DNA of 64,000 bases, from the NCBI GenBank assembly GCA_029881995.1, contig JAOULO010000007.1:1-64000 (forward strand), written 5' to 3'. Below, piece after piece: positions 1 through 8,986 of the stretch. Each line of letters opens with the position of its first letter. The first letter of the stretch is position 1. Below the pieces are notes generated by a model, which saw only the letters and a program-made list of their open reading frames with translations, had not been told where the DNA came from and did not search any database. The stretch comes from Gammaproteobacteria bacterium (lineage in GTDB: Bacteria; Pseudomonadota; Gammaproteobacteria; UBA6429; Thiohalophilaceae). Both the position numbers and the translations under genes were made by a program.

Positions 1-255
1 AAGCCTGCAACGTAGTACGGCTTCTTCCAGTGTCTGGCCAATGATAAAGGGAGTATCGCCATATATTGGCCCATTCATGGAAAAATAACTTTTTACATCC
101 TTAAATACCATGGCCGGTATATACCCACCATAGCTTGTACTGTCCTGATCTTTGACCACGTAAAAGCACCATTCTCCATGGTAACCCATATCATTTAGTA
201 TATTATCCAGTATGGCAATCTGCTGTGGTGTTAAACCGATATCACCCTGACTCAT
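1..255 (-). CDS. Unknown protein, C-terminus cut by window edge
   Basis: An open frame on the minus strand starts at ATG (complement of 253-255) with MSQGDIGLTPQQIAILDN and stays open for 85 codons to the left edge, so the C-terminus is missing. The visible part is soluble-looking, with no signal peptide or membrane segment. It resembles a small alpha/beta domain containing GEWCFYVV and an acidic C-terminal helix (TLEEAVLRC). I do not recognise the family. The 122 bases between it and the DUF523 gene hold nothing I can name. Confidence 0.55.
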   Translation of the reverse strand, partial: MSQGDIGLTPQQIAILDNILNDMGYHGEWCFYVVKDQDSTSYGGYIPAMVFKDVKSYFSMNGPIYGDTPFIIGQTLEEAVLRCRL

Positions 256-377
256 TTCTATAACCAATAATTTTTATAGCCGTTAGCGGCATAAAAAAGT
301 TATCGGTAGTAAATGAATTTAATAATCGTTCGTAGTGTAAAGCTGTGTTACGGGAGCGATAACAATTGTTTCAGATG

Positions 378-908
378 CTAGTTTGTTAGTGTGCTGTGAT
401 ACTTTTTAACATTCTTTAAAAATTGTTGTAGAAGCAATACATCTTTAAACTGTTGTTCATCAATCACAGGCATATCTGGAAAAGACTGGATAATTGCTTT
501 AGAAAATATACCCTGGCCGATAAGTTGATATTCCTGTCCAGTCCATACCTTTACCTGATTAATTCCACAACTGGGTGATTTGCTTTTAAAAATATAACCG
601 GACAAGTCGGCAAGGTGTTCATGAATCTGGTCAGCATATTCTTTCAGTGGAACAGTGATATCCTGGTCTGGATTGTCAATCCCTATCGAGCGTATTTCAC
701 CTTCAGCATCTACCAGATGAACCGGTGGTCGCGGGATGCCCATACCAATCGCTACCTCTGGACAGAATGGGACTAATTCAAAATCAGTTAATAGTTTTTG
801 CAGGATAAACTCATCCTTTTTATTTTTTCCATCGTAGCGAACATTTTCACCCAGCAGGCAACTACTGATGCCCAGTTTTGGTAAACACTTCATTTGACTC
901 TCAGTCAT
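378..908 (-). CDS. DUF523 family protein
   Basis: A 176-residue cytosolic protein. The N-terminal LGISSCLLGENVRYDGK, the central CPEVAIGMGIPRPPVHL and the later SKSPSCG are hallmarks of the DUF523 (YbbK-like) family, whose biochemical function is not established. Conserved Cys in SSCLLG, FCPE and SPSCG suggest a metal or thiol role, which is inference. In some bacteria this domain is fused to DUF1722; here it stands alone and is full length. A start at ATG 908 or at the internal MKCLPK (893) is possible. It is divergent from the ZntB-like gene, with a short shared upstream region. Confidence 0.85.
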   Translation of the reverse strand: MTESQMKCLPKLGISSCLLGENVRYDGKNKKDEFILQKLLTDFELVPFCPEVAIGMGIPRPPVHLVDAEGEIRSIGIDNPDQDITVPLKEYADQIHEHLADLSGYIFKSKSPSCGINQVKVWTGQEYQLIGQGIFSKAIIQSFPDMPVIDEQQFKDVLLLQQFLKNVKKYHSTLTN

Positions 909-981
909 AGAGCTATGTTAACTTTTATATTATGATTGAATGAGCTTCCCACCGTTAATACTACATTACCGAGGTAGTGTC

Positions 982-1953
982 ATGTCTATAGATGGATTGT
1001 TACATGCCTTTCTTCTGGATGGTAAGGGCCATGGCCGTGAACTTACACATTCAGAGATACCCGGTACCACCCAGGATGGTGAGTTTTTCTGGTTACACTT
1101 TGACTATACCCAGCAACAGGCACAGGACTGGTTAAGTAATAGCAGTGAACTTCATCCTGCCGATGTCGAGGCCTTGCTTAAGGATGAGACGAGACCCCGT
1201 ACCGTTGTTAGTCAGGATGGTCTGCTGGTCAACCTGCGTGGGGTTAACCTCAATCCCGGTGCCAATCCGGAAGACATGGTGGCCCTGCGGATCTGGTTAA
1301 ATGGCAATCGTATTATCACCACCCGTTATCGCCGACACATGTGGGAGGCCGATATGCTGGCCGCGATTACTGCAGGTAAGGCCCCCGTTTCCTGTGGTGA
1401 TTTTCTGGCTGTTGTTGCGGATCTAATGGTGGGTCGAATCCATGACGTGGTTGAATATCTGGAAGAGCAGGTGGCTGGGCTGGAAGAGACCATGCTGGAA
1501 AAGAAGAGCCAGACCGTGCGGAACCTGCTGGTTGAAATGCGTCGACAGGCCATCAATTTACGCCGTTATCTGGCCCCACAACGTGAAGCCATGGCCCGTC
1601 TGCAATCGGACAAGATAAGCTGGTTTACAGAAGCCGATCGCATGTATCTGCGTGAGTCACATGATCGCATGGTACGGGTTGTGGAAGATCTGGATGCGAC
1701 CCGTGAGAGGGCGGCTATTGCCATGGAAGAGCTGGCTAACCGAGTAGCAGAACAACTCAATCAACGCATGTACATGTTGTCCATGGTCGCTGCGATGTTT
1801 ATGCCTTTGACCTTTCTGACTGGACTACTTGGGATTAATGTGGGTGGTATCCCCGGGGCTGAAAACAAACAGGCCTTTCTATGGGTTTGTTATATTCTGG
1901 GCGCAGTTGGCCTGTTGTTGTACCTGATCTTCCGCAAACGAAAGTGGATGTAA
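982..1953 (+). CDS. zntB: ZntB-like CorA-family divalent cation transporter
   Basis: An inner-membrane transporter of the CorA superfamily. A long soluble N-terminal domain is followed by a helical stalk and two C-terminal membrane segments (about residues 255-275 and 288-305). The loop signature after the first segment is GINVGG, not the GMN of Mg2+-importing CorA; this is typical of ZntB proteins, which move Zn2+. I start it at ATG 982 (MSIDGLLHAFLL) because GAGG at 971-974 lies seven bases upstream. The in-frame ATG at 940 would add 14 residues and has no clear ribosome binding site. Substrate choice between Zn2+ and other cations is inferred from family resemblance. Confidence 0.85.
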   Translation: MSIDGLLHAFLLDGKGHGRELTHSEIPGTTQDGEFFWLHFDYTQQQAQDWLSNSSELHPADVEALLKDETRPRTVVSQDGLLVNLRGVNLNPGANPEDMVALRIWLNGNRIITTRYRRHMWEADMLAAITAGKAPVSCGDFLAVVADLMVGRIHDVVEYLEEQVAGLEETMLEKKSQTVRNLLVEMRRQAINLRRYLAPQREAMARLQSDKISWFTEADRMYLRESHDRMVRVVEDLDATRERAAIAMEELANRVAEQLNQRMYMLSMVAAMFMPLTFLTGLLGINVGGIPGAENKQAFLWVCYILGAVGLLLYLIFRKRKWM

Positions 1954-1998
1954 AATTGTTCTATTTCCAACAGAGAAAGTAAATGGTTTCTAGGATAT

Positions 1999-2859
1999 TT
2001 AGTTATTCTTTTTCGACCAGATAATATGTTGGATACGGCTCTTACCCGATTTCTTAACTTTGTACATAAGGTTATCGACTTGTTTGACCATGTCTTTTGA
2101 GGAATCCATAACTGTGTTGAATGTAATGGCACCGATACTAAAGGTAACAGGCCATTTATGTTTTTTCATACCTGAGAGCAGTTTCGCCTGGAGTTTTTCC
2201 AGGGTGTGCAAAGCCATGTTCTGGTTCAGGGCTGGAAACAGCACAATAAACTCATCGCCACCCAGACGGGCGGCATAGTCGGAAGTGCGAATGTTTGCTG
2301 ACAGGATATTAGCGACGGTTTTAAGAAGTTTATCGCCTGTTTCATGGCCCTTGCTGTCGTTAACCTGTTTGAAATTATCAAGATCAAAATAGGCAAGGGT
2401 AAGTGGTTCTGGATAGCGCCTTACCCGGGCACATTCCCGCTCCAGTTGTTCGAGAAAAAAACGACGGTTATGTAGTTCGGTTAACGAATCGGTATCGGCT
2501 AGCGTTTCCTCTAGCAGTAGTCGGTTTTTGATAATCGCCAGCAGTCGTAAGACAATAAGAAAATAGATCAGCCTGAACAAGCTGTTCCAGACGAAAAGAT
2601 AATTAGTTGATTCATATTGGCCATGAATCATGTCTACAAAAAACCAGACCAAAGTGGCAAATATGGTCACAACAAGGCCATCTCTCGTTCGACCATACCA
2701 GGCGGCCAGCATGATGGGCAGGGTATAAAAAACCGCAAGTGATAATTCAGGTCCAATTAAATAATCCAGGAAGCCTAGTATCAGGCTGAGACCTAATGCG
2801 ATGAGCAGCCTGTTTTTCGAGCCCAGTCCGATAAAAAGAATATCCAGTATATTTTTCAA
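1999..2859 (-). CDS. Membrane-anchored diguanylate cyclase (GGDEF)
   Basis: A 286-residue protein with four or five hydrophobic segments in the first ~125 residues, then a GGDEF domain to the C-terminus. The active-site loop is intact (ARLGGDEFIVLF). RTSD precedes it by five residues and matches the RxxD inhibitory site for product feedback. It should make cyclic di-GMP from two GTP at the inner membrane. No EAL domain is present. The N-terminal sensor is of unknown ligand. It may act with the HD-GYP protein at 37993 and the Pil-Chp system, since c-di-GMP commonly governs surface behaviour; that link is inference. Confidence 0.92.
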   Translation of the reverse strand: MKNILDILFIGLGSKNRLLIALGLSLILGFLDYLIGPELSLAVFYTLPIMLAAWYGRTRDGLVVTIFATLVWFFVDMIHGQYESTNYLFVWNSLFRLIYFLIVLRLLAIIKNRLLLEETLADTDSLTELHNRRFFLEQLERECARVRRYPEPLTLAYFDLDNFKQVNDSKGHETGDKLLKTVANILSANIRTSDYAARLGGDEFIVLFPALNQNMALHTLEKLQAKLLSGMKKHKWPVTFSIGAITFNTVMDSSKDMVKQVDNLMYKVKKSGKSRIQHIIWSKKNN

Positions 2860-2942
2860 ACCATGTCACCTGTGTTGGAGCAACATCCGGACAAGATGAT
2901 CTTTCCCGGTTTGAAAATGTATCTGAGCTTCTCACTGACCAT

Positions 2943-4247
2943 CTAGAGCATTCCGGATAACAGGGTGGCGATACCGAGGAAACTGAAAAAGCCGATGACA
3001 TCGGTTATGGTGGTGAGAATAATGGAAGAAGATTGGGCTGGATCCTGACCCATGGTGCTCAGGATAATAGGGATAATAACCCCGGACAGAGCGGCCGCCA
3101 CCATGGCAATGATCATGGAAAGCCCTATGACCAGAGCCAGCCCTGCAGAGTGACTCCAGACAAAAACACCAAGGGAAGTAACCAGTGATACCGCCAGCCC
3201 GTTGATCAGACCTGCCATCATCTCCTTGTAAACCACTAGGCGCCATTGGCTGGTGCCGATTTCCCGTAAGGCCAGGCTGCGCATGGTTACGGCCAGTGCC
3301 TGGGCGCCGGTATTCCCCGATTGGCCGGCTACGACGGGAAGCAGTACCGCCAGTGCGGTAAACTTTGCAATCAGATCCTCAAACAGGCCGACGACTGCCG
3401 CAGCAATAAAGGCGGTAATCAGATTGATCTGTAACCAGGGTAGCCGTTTGCGCACTACAAAGTTGATGGGTGACAGGGCCCGTTCATCACGGCTGACACC
3501 CACCATGGTGAGAATATCGGCACTGGTTTCTTCCCGCACGGCACTGACCAGGGCATCGTAGTGGATAACACCAACCAGGCGGCCTTCGAGATCCACCACC
3601 GGTAGATCAGACAGCTTGTGCATGTCCAGTTCAGTCACGACCTCATCTCGATGTGCTGTAGGCAATACCGCAGTCGGGATAGGTTTGGCAATACTGAGCA
3701 GAGCTTCCTTGCCATCGGTCAGGGCCAGATCATGTATGTCCACCATCCCTAGCAAACGGTCAGCCGTGTCGATGATAAAGAGCTGGCGGGTGAACTCTGG
3801 TTTACGTTTACGGATACGTTGCAGGGCACCCCGTACACTCATACTTTCTCTGAGTGAGACAAAACGGACATCCATGACAGAGCCTGCGCTGTCCTCCGGA
3901 TATTGCGCAAGTTCTGATAATTCTCGCTGTTTTAAAGGATCTGAGAATAACAGGATCCGTTGCCTGTCTGCTTCATCCAGTCGCACTAATGAACGGGCTA
4001 TCCGTACCGCATCGGCACGTAGCAGAAGTTGTTTACACAATTCATCAGGCAGACGATTCAATTCTGCGCTGGCAATTTCGGTTGGTAGTTGTTGCCAGAT
4101 GGTAATGGCCTCGTTCATGGACTGTGATGTGAGCAATTCGGTGACATCAGCAATACGCATACCCGCAATTGTGGCCACAGCCTCAGCGGGATAACGTTGC
4201 AAATAGGTCTGATTGAGTGCCTGTACGGTCTGTTCGAGTTTATCCAT
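2943..4247 (-). CDS. mgtE: Magnesium transporter MgtE
   Basis: A 434-residue MgtE channel. The order is an N-terminal superhelical MgtE_N domain (about 1-125), a pair of CBS domains (about 130-255), then five membrane helices (about 275-434). The pore-region signature VVAGQSGNTGAQALAVTMRS is present. MgtE is a Mg2+-selective channel gated by Mg2+ binding to its cytosolic N and CBS domains. Its ATG overlaps the stop of the upstream MgtE-like gene in a TAATG arrangement, so the two are probably translationally coupled. Confidence 0.93.
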   Translation of the reverse strand: MDKLEQTVQALNQTYLQRYPAEAVATIAGMRIADVTELLTSQSMNEAITIWQQLPTEIASAELNRLPDELCKQLLLRADAVRIARSLVRLDEADRQRILLFSDPLKQRELSELAQYPEDSAGSVMDVRFVSLRESMSVRGALQRIRKRKPEFTRQLFIIDTADRLLGMVDIHDLALTDGKEALLSIAKPIPTAVLPTAHRDEVVTELDMHKLSDLPVVDLEGRLVGVIHYDALVSAVREETSADILTMVGVSRDERALSPINFVVRKRLPWLQINLITAFIAAAVVGLFEDLIAKFTALAVLLPVVAGQSGNTGAQALAVTMRSLALREIGTSQWRLVVYKEMMAGLINGLAVSLVTSLGVFVWSHSAGLALVIGLSMIIAMVAAALSGVIIPIILSTMGQDPAQSSSIILTTITDVIGFFSFLGIATLLSGML

Positions 4248-5110
4248 TATGGATGTCTTTTGTTGGGCCTGACTGATTTACCAAAACGACCTGACATGAT
4301 GGCATCAACCAGCTCGGCAATGGCGATCCAGTAAAGGCCGGCGATGGATAGCATGCTACCGAAGGCATCTGTTGTCGGCTTATCTCCCGTTGTTTCACCG
4401 GCGGCCTGTAATAGTTTCGGGTAGTGCAGCATCCCCACCAGCTCTCCCTCAGTATCCACGACAGCCAGGTAGTGTAGATGTTGCCATTCCTGGCGTGATG
4501 ATAATTGTTTGATACGGGCGTGAACGGAAACCGATGGCGAATGACGGCTCATCACACTGCGCAAGGGTAACTGCCGTCCTGCCTTGAACAGGCTATCAAG
4601 ATCAATCATTCCAGACAGTTTGAAGTTTGGGCTGATGATATAGATCTCGCCGCTAATGGGTTTGTCCGATCGTTGCAGGCGCTTGATGGCTTCGGCCACA
4701 CTAATATCGTTTGGTAGGGCAAAATAATCACGATCCATGATTGCACCCACCGTTGCTGACGGATGACGAAGTGACTGGCGGATGCGTTGAGCAGACTGCC
4801 TGGGTAGTAGGTTGAGGATCGGTTGCACTACACCACTTTGTTTAACCACCGCCATTATGCGTGCACTACTGCGTACAGGCATCGGTGTTAACAGCCGGGC
4901 CGCCTGGCTCGGTTCTACGCCCTGGATGCAGGCCGCTGCCGAGATAGGCAGAAAATGTTCCAGCAAGCTGGCAGCATCTTCCGCAGTTACGGCCAGCAAC
5001 AGGGGCAGTTGCATGTCGAGGGGTAATCGTTGCAAAAACTGGGCAGCATCTTGCGGGTGTTCACGCAGGAAACTCAGGGTGAGTCGATTAGTTGCCTTCA
5101 TGTTTGTCAC
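4247..5110 (-). CDS. MgtE-like N/CBS protein with a single membrane anchor
   Basis: A 287-residue protein that reproduces the cytosolic half of MgtE. It has an MgtE_N-like helical repeat domain (about 8-130), then two CBS motifs (GAIMDRDYFALPNDISVAEA and SVMSRHSPSVSVHARI, about 140-250). It ends with one hydrophobic segment (LSIAGLYWIAIAELVDAI) in place of the five-helix pore. It cannot be a channel alone. Its stop overlaps the mgtE start (TAATG) and its own start overlaps the upstream channel gene by 23 bases. I infer a regulatory partner that senses Mg2+ or nucleotide for MgtE; degeneration after a duplication is the alternative. Confidence 0.8.
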   Translation of the reverse strand: MTNMKATNRLTLSFLREHPQDAAQFLQRLPLDMQLPLLLAVTAEDAASLLEHFLPISAAACIQGVEPSQAARLLTPMPVRSSARIMAVVKQSGVVQPILNLLPRQSAQRIRQSLRHPSATVGAIMDRDYFALPNDISVAEAIKRLQRSDKPISGEIYIISPNFKLSGMIDLDSLFKAGRQLPLRSVMSRHSPSVSVHARIKQLSSRQEWQHLHYLAVVDTEGELVGMLHYPKLLQAAGETTGDKPTTDAFGSMLSIAGLYWIAIAELVDAIMSGRFGKSVRPNKRHP

Positions 5111-5933
5111 TTTCGGTCAGCAGGATTGAGACGGATGTCTCGAACTGACTTGCCGGGATATTCACACGACCTTCACTGGCATCCAGAACTACGCGGGTTG
5201 TGGTTATTTCAATAATCTTGCCCGTGATATCACCTATCTGTACCCGTTCACCGGGTTTATAGAGCTGTTGTAACTGGTGTGCGGCGATAATGTTACTGGC
5301 ATGTACACGAGCACCGAAACCGAATGCCAGGGCCACGGCACCAAGGGTGGCGGCAAGGATGATGCCCAGTACTACGGCCAGGAACATGACATCGATACCG
5401 ATTTGATCGATACCCAGAATGATGGCCGTGAGCAGGATCACCATTTGAGCGGCACGACCCAGCAGATCACCCTGTGACATACCGGAAGAGAATGCAGTGG
5501 CGGCAACCAGATCACGCACCAGAGAACTGACAATAAAACCGGCCAGCACGATCAATAGACCGGCCAGTAACTGGGGAAGATAGGCTACGACTGCAGTTAG
5601 CCAGTCGACAAACACGGCCATACCAAGAATGTGTGCAGCGAGGGCAATGAATAACAAGATGACTAACCAGTAAAGAATTTCTCCTGCGATCTTCGCTGGC
5701 GGATAACGTGGCTGTAATTGTTCCAGGCCACTTCGTAAAACGGCCTTATGCCAGAATCGGTCCAGCCCACTGATAACATGGTCACTGAGCATGCGAATTA
5801 ATTTGGCGATGAACCAGCCGACAAAGAGCACGGCCACGGCAGCAAGAACACGGGGTAAATACGCCATCATTTGTCCGGTAATCTCGGTGACACCGGAAAA
5901 GAACTGGGTACTCCATTCGATATGTTCCATCAC
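5088..5933 (-). CDS. Small MscS-like channel with conserved TM-helix repeats
   Basis: A 281-residue protein with two hydrophobic conserved TM-helix-type units (around VAVLFVGWFIAKLIR and LAGLLIVLAGFIVSSLVRDL), further membrane segments, then a short MscS-like beta domain (KPGERVQIGDITGKIIEI). The glycine/alanine-rich helix LAATLGAVALAFGFGARV resembles the MscS pore-lining helix. It is likely a mechanosensitive or small-ion channel in the inner membrane. It lacks the C-terminal cage domain of E. coli MscS. It is first in a tightly packed minus-strand unit with the MgtE-like gene and mgtE. Confidence 0.82.
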   Translation of the reverse strand: MMEHIEWSTQFFSGVTEITGQMMAYLPRVLAAVAVLFVGWFIAKLIRMLSDHVISGLDRFWHKAVLRSGLEQLQPRYPPAKIAGEILYWLVILLFIALAAHILGMAVFVDWLTAVVAYLPQLLAGLLIVLAGFIVSSLVRDLVAATAFSSGMSQGDLLGRAAQMVILLTAIILGIDQIGIDVMFLAVVLGIILAATLGAVALAFGFGARVHASNIIAAHQLQQLYKPGERVQIGDITGKIIEITTTRVVLDASEGRVNIPASQFETSVSILLTESDKHEGN

Positions 5934-6039
5934 GAGATCCTTTTGCTGGCATAAGGCCAGATACAGTAGACAACAGACATGTATTTATAACTATTTATTG
6001 TTTTATACAAGCGTAACGGCAGTAAATAATTTTGCTTAC

Positions 6040-7203
6040 TTAGACTTTTTGTTTTGGATAAAACAATTGCCTTGCCAGAAGGATCCAGGCAGGGCTGAGC
6101 ATGAGGCTGATAACAATAACCGCAACAGTCAGCTGGTAACCATAATTGGTGATCAGTTTTGCCTGCAGTCCCACTGCGGCCAGTACGAAACTGAACTCCC
6201 CTATTTGTGATAACAGGGCACCGGAATACAGACTGTCCGGCCAGCTATCACCCAGCAGGCGAATAATGATGGCATTTAAAAAGGTATTGGTGATCACCAC
6301 TGCAAGTACCAGTAACAGAATTTGTTGCCAGTGTTGTTTGATAAAACCTATGTCCACCAGCATACCGATAGAGACAAAGAACAGTGCCACGAAGATCACC
6401 CGGAAGGGTTCAAGGCTGTTGTGCACCCACTGGGTTTCCCGCGCGGCACCGATCAGCATACCGGCGACAAAGGCTCCTAGCGCAGTCGACAGGCCGAACA
6501 GGCCGGTGAGCAGGGACAGACCAAAGCAGACGATCAGGGCCGCGAATATCTGCATCTCATGATCACCCTTCAGCCACTTCGCCAGGGGTAGATGTACCGT
6601 CTCTTTCAACATCAACCAGGCCAGCAAAGCGATCATCGAGATGCCGCCGATGATCTGCAGAATCATGTGTCGGCTATCAGGCACATCGCCACTCATCAGG
6701 CCGATGATGATCAGCATGGGGATAATGGCCATGTCCTGCATTAACAAGACGCCCAGTACATTCTGGCCGGTTTCGGTTTCCAGTTCGCCACTTTCCTGCA
6801 TGATCTTCAGAACCACGGCGGTACTACTCAGGCTGATGACAAAACCCAGCAGGATGCTGCGTGACAGTGGCCAGTCCAGCCACTTACCCAACAACCAGAC
6901 ACATAATACGCTAAGCAGGATCTGGATAGTGGTACCAACCACAGCAATACGCCAACTGGCAACGAGCTTACGGGGAGAGACTTCCATGCCAATAAAAAAT
7001 AACAGCAGCACGACACCCATGGCACCGAGGCGCTCGATCAGTTGTTGATCTGAGAACAGCCCTATCACATGGGGGCCGAGGATGATGCCAGTCACCAGGT
7101 AGGCTACAACATGGGGTTGTTTTAGCCGGTGTAGGATCAGCCCGACCAGTAAAACGGCCAACAGGGCAGCGACAATACCGGGCAGGGCAGGGTCAAGGTG
7201 CAT
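6040..7203 (-). CDS. CPA2 family cation:proton antiporter, membrane domain only
   Basis: A 387-residue protein with about 11-12 membrane segments. It resembles the transmembrane half of KefB/KefC-type monovalent cation:H+ antiporters (GIILGPHVIGLF; LSSTAVVLKIMQESGELET; GLSTALGAFVAGMLIGA). It ends after the membrane domain with no TrkA-N/RCK nucleotide-binding module, so it is much shorter than KefB (about 600 residues). Likely role: K+ or Na+/H+ exchange in pH or osmotic homeostasis. Its start lies 11 bases inside the end of the transglutaminase-7TM gene, indicating co-transcription. Confidence 0.88.
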   Translation of the reverse strand: MHLDPALPGIVAALLAVLLVGLILHRLKQPHVVAYLVTGIILGPHVIGLFSDQQLIERLGAMGVVLLLFFIGMEVSPRKLVASWRIAVVGTTIQILLSVLCVWLLGKWLDWPLSRSILLGFVISLSSTAVVLKIMQESGELETETGQNVLGVLLMQDMAIIPMLIIIGLMSGDVPDSRHMILQIIGGISMIALLAWLMLKETVHLPLAKWLKGDHEMQIFAALIVCFGLSLLTGLFGLSTALGAFVAGMLIGAARETQWVHNSLEPFRVIFVALFFVSIGMLVDIGFIKQHWQQILLLVLAVVITNTFLNAIIIRLLGDSWPDSLYSGALLSQIGEFSFVLAAVGLQAKLITNYGYQLTVAVIVISLMLSPAWILLARQLFYPKQKV

Positions 7204-8833
7204 GTTGCTCTCCTTCTGTGGGTTTGGTCTTTGGCTTTTTCTCTCTCTCAGGTTCTGCCAGGAATTTTATGAGTGGTAAATGAATAAGCTGTTTACCTTT
7301 GTAATCGGCAAGCAACAAGAACAGGGCAAGGCTGACAAAATGAATTTCCGGATAGGATAAAAGTAATTGACCCAAAGTTTCAAACTGTACCACGGGTAAA
7401 CATAACAGGGTGATGATGACTGTCCAGGCCAGTCGATGCATGGCGATAGTGATACCTTTATCCTCAATTGTTCGATAGAGGCGATCAACCAGAGAAGTCA
7501 GAATAATAATCGGTAACAGAATAATGCCCTGGCCCTGTCTCAAATCATAATAATCCATCAAGGAGGAGGTAAAGCTCAGCAGCAGGGCCACCAGGGTAAA
7601 GATAATGGCCAGGCGCGGTATACGGGTGATGCTGGCTGGAAACAGACTGCGGCCAGCCACAGCAAGGCCACTGACAATAAAAAATACCAGAAGTGTACTC
7701 AGGATATCCGTGTAAACCATGGCCAGGGCAAGCAGGGTGGGTGTAAAGACACCGTAACTACGTAATCCCGCCAGATGACGGCACAATGCCGTTATCAATA
7801 CCCCCAGGGGTAACAACATCAAAATGGCCAGTTCGTTTCGAGTATCCAGCGGCAGACGTTGCAGGTTGAAAATGCTTAAAAAATTCTTTGATTTAAATTG
7901 GCTCAGGTAAGGATGGTCGTATTCACGTTCAAGATCATAATTGACCTTCATGAGCTCACCATTCAGCACCTGAACAATGTCGAAACCATCTCTTCTCAGT
8001 GACAGGTAGTTCTCAGGAACTGCCTCTCGATATCCTGCCGCTATGTCATAGGCAAGCCATTGCTCATCCAGATAAACCTCGACCCAGTAATGGGGTTCGG
8101 TTTCTATCTCTTCTTTCAGGATCAGTCCACTGATAACCCGGCTGGGAAAACCGGCCGCCCGACACAGGGCCACCATTGCCAGGGCACGGTCTAGTGTTGT
8201 GGCACGTCGATTGGACAGAGTGGTTGGTACATTCAATTCATCTTTCTGGTAACTGGCGGTAAAAAGTTGCAGATAACTGAATATATTTTCTATGACTTGT
8301 GGCCGTTCTGCCGGGGCAGGGGCAAGTGAACGCAACGTTTGCTGAACAATAGGGTTGGACATTTGCAGGATCTCTGAGTCCTGCAACAATTGTTCTCTTT
8401 GTGAGTTGGTCAGCAGGCTGCGTTTGCTTTTTTGTGGCTGACTCTGACTGGCTAGTTGATGAATAAAAAATTCCACCTTGAGTGACTGAATACCATGGCG
8501 ATTGGCAAAGGCCAGGATACTGCGTCGTTCTAGTGCGTCTTCTTTCCAGTTCCGTATCCGAAATCCCGGATGATGCAGGCTGCGTTGAATAATCTTCAGT
8601 TTTGAGGTTTCAAGAGGAGGATGGATTTGCACTGAGGTCGTCTGGGCTTCGGCTTTGAGGCTGGCATCGATACTCAGCTGCCAGAGACGGTCTCCCCCTG
8701 CCAGCTCAGTCGGGCCCATTAACCAAAGACGAGACAGTATGGCGATCAGAGCAAAAAGACACAGGCCAAAAATAAACCCCAGGCTGACCGGCCTGGTGTC
8801 AGGATTACTGGCTGTCTGCTGCCTGGTATTCAT
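7193..8833 (-). CDS. Inactive transglutaminase fused to seven transmembrane helices
   Basis: A 546-residue membrane protein. One N-terminal helix (about 20-40) is followed by a large extracytoplasmic region containing a transglutaminase-like core (about 210-290), then roughly seven membrane helices to residue 525. In the core, the position that should carry the catalytic Cys reads TTLDRALAMVALCRAAG, with Thr by my alignment, while His (PHYWVEV) and Asp (AYDIA) remain, so it is probably inactive. Pfam describes such proteins near pepsin-like peptidases and RimK-type ATP-grasp ligases, which is what lies divergently downstream here. It may be a receptor or the target of peptide modification (inference). 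Confidence 0.87.
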   Translation of the reverse strand: MNTRQQTASNPDTRPVSLGFIFGLCLFALIAILSRLWLMGPTELAGGDRLWQLSIDASLKAEAQTTSVQIHPPLETSKLKIIQRSLHHPGFRIRNWKEDALERRSILAFANRHGIQSLKVEFFIHQLASQSQPQKSKRSLLTNSQREQLLQDSEILQMSNPIVQQTLRSLAPAPAERPQVIENIFSYLQLFTASYQKDELNVPTTLSNRRATTLDRALAMVALCRAAGFPSRVISGLILKEEIETEPHYWVEVYLDEQWLAYDIAAGYREAVPENYLSLRRDGFDIVQVLNGELMKVNYDLEREYDHPYLSQFKSKNFLSIFNLQRLPLDTRNELAILMLLPLGVLITALCRHLAGLRSYGVFTPTLLALAMVYTDILSTLLVFFIVSGLAVAGRSLFPASITRIPRLAIIFTLVALLLSFTSSLMDYYDLRQGQGIILLPIIILTSLVDRLYRTIEDKGITIAMHRLAWTVIITLLCLPVVQFETLGQLLLSYPEIHFVSLALFLLLADYKGKQLIHLPLIKFLAEPEREKKPKTKPTEGEQHAP

Positions 8834-8883
8834 CTAAACTGGATATGTCATCATTTGTAGTGCTATTTATAAAATTATATCTT

Positions 8884-8912
8884 GCTAATTAGTATTAGCA
8901 GCTATATATAGC
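8884..8912. promoter_or_regulatory. Adjacent palindromes between divergent genes
   Basis: The 153-base gap between the 7TM gene and the secreted retropepsin gene contains an inverted repeat GCTAAT-4-ATTAGC (8884-8899), followed directly by the perfect 12-base palindrome GCTATATATAGC (8901-8912). The position between two divergent start codons suits an operator serving both. No regulator gene is adjacent and I cannot assign a binding protein. Confidence 0.35.
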
Positions 8913-8986
8913 GGAACCTGATTTTAAATTGTACCGTAATACAATATAAAGTATTTGATTCTGATTAATTGAGGTGTCATTTGTCG

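Noticed and set aside
2747-3246. Two overlapping minus-strand frames around the mgtE 3' end and the DGC start
   Set aside because: They lie in alternative frames of mgtE and the diguanylate cyclase gene and have atypical composition.
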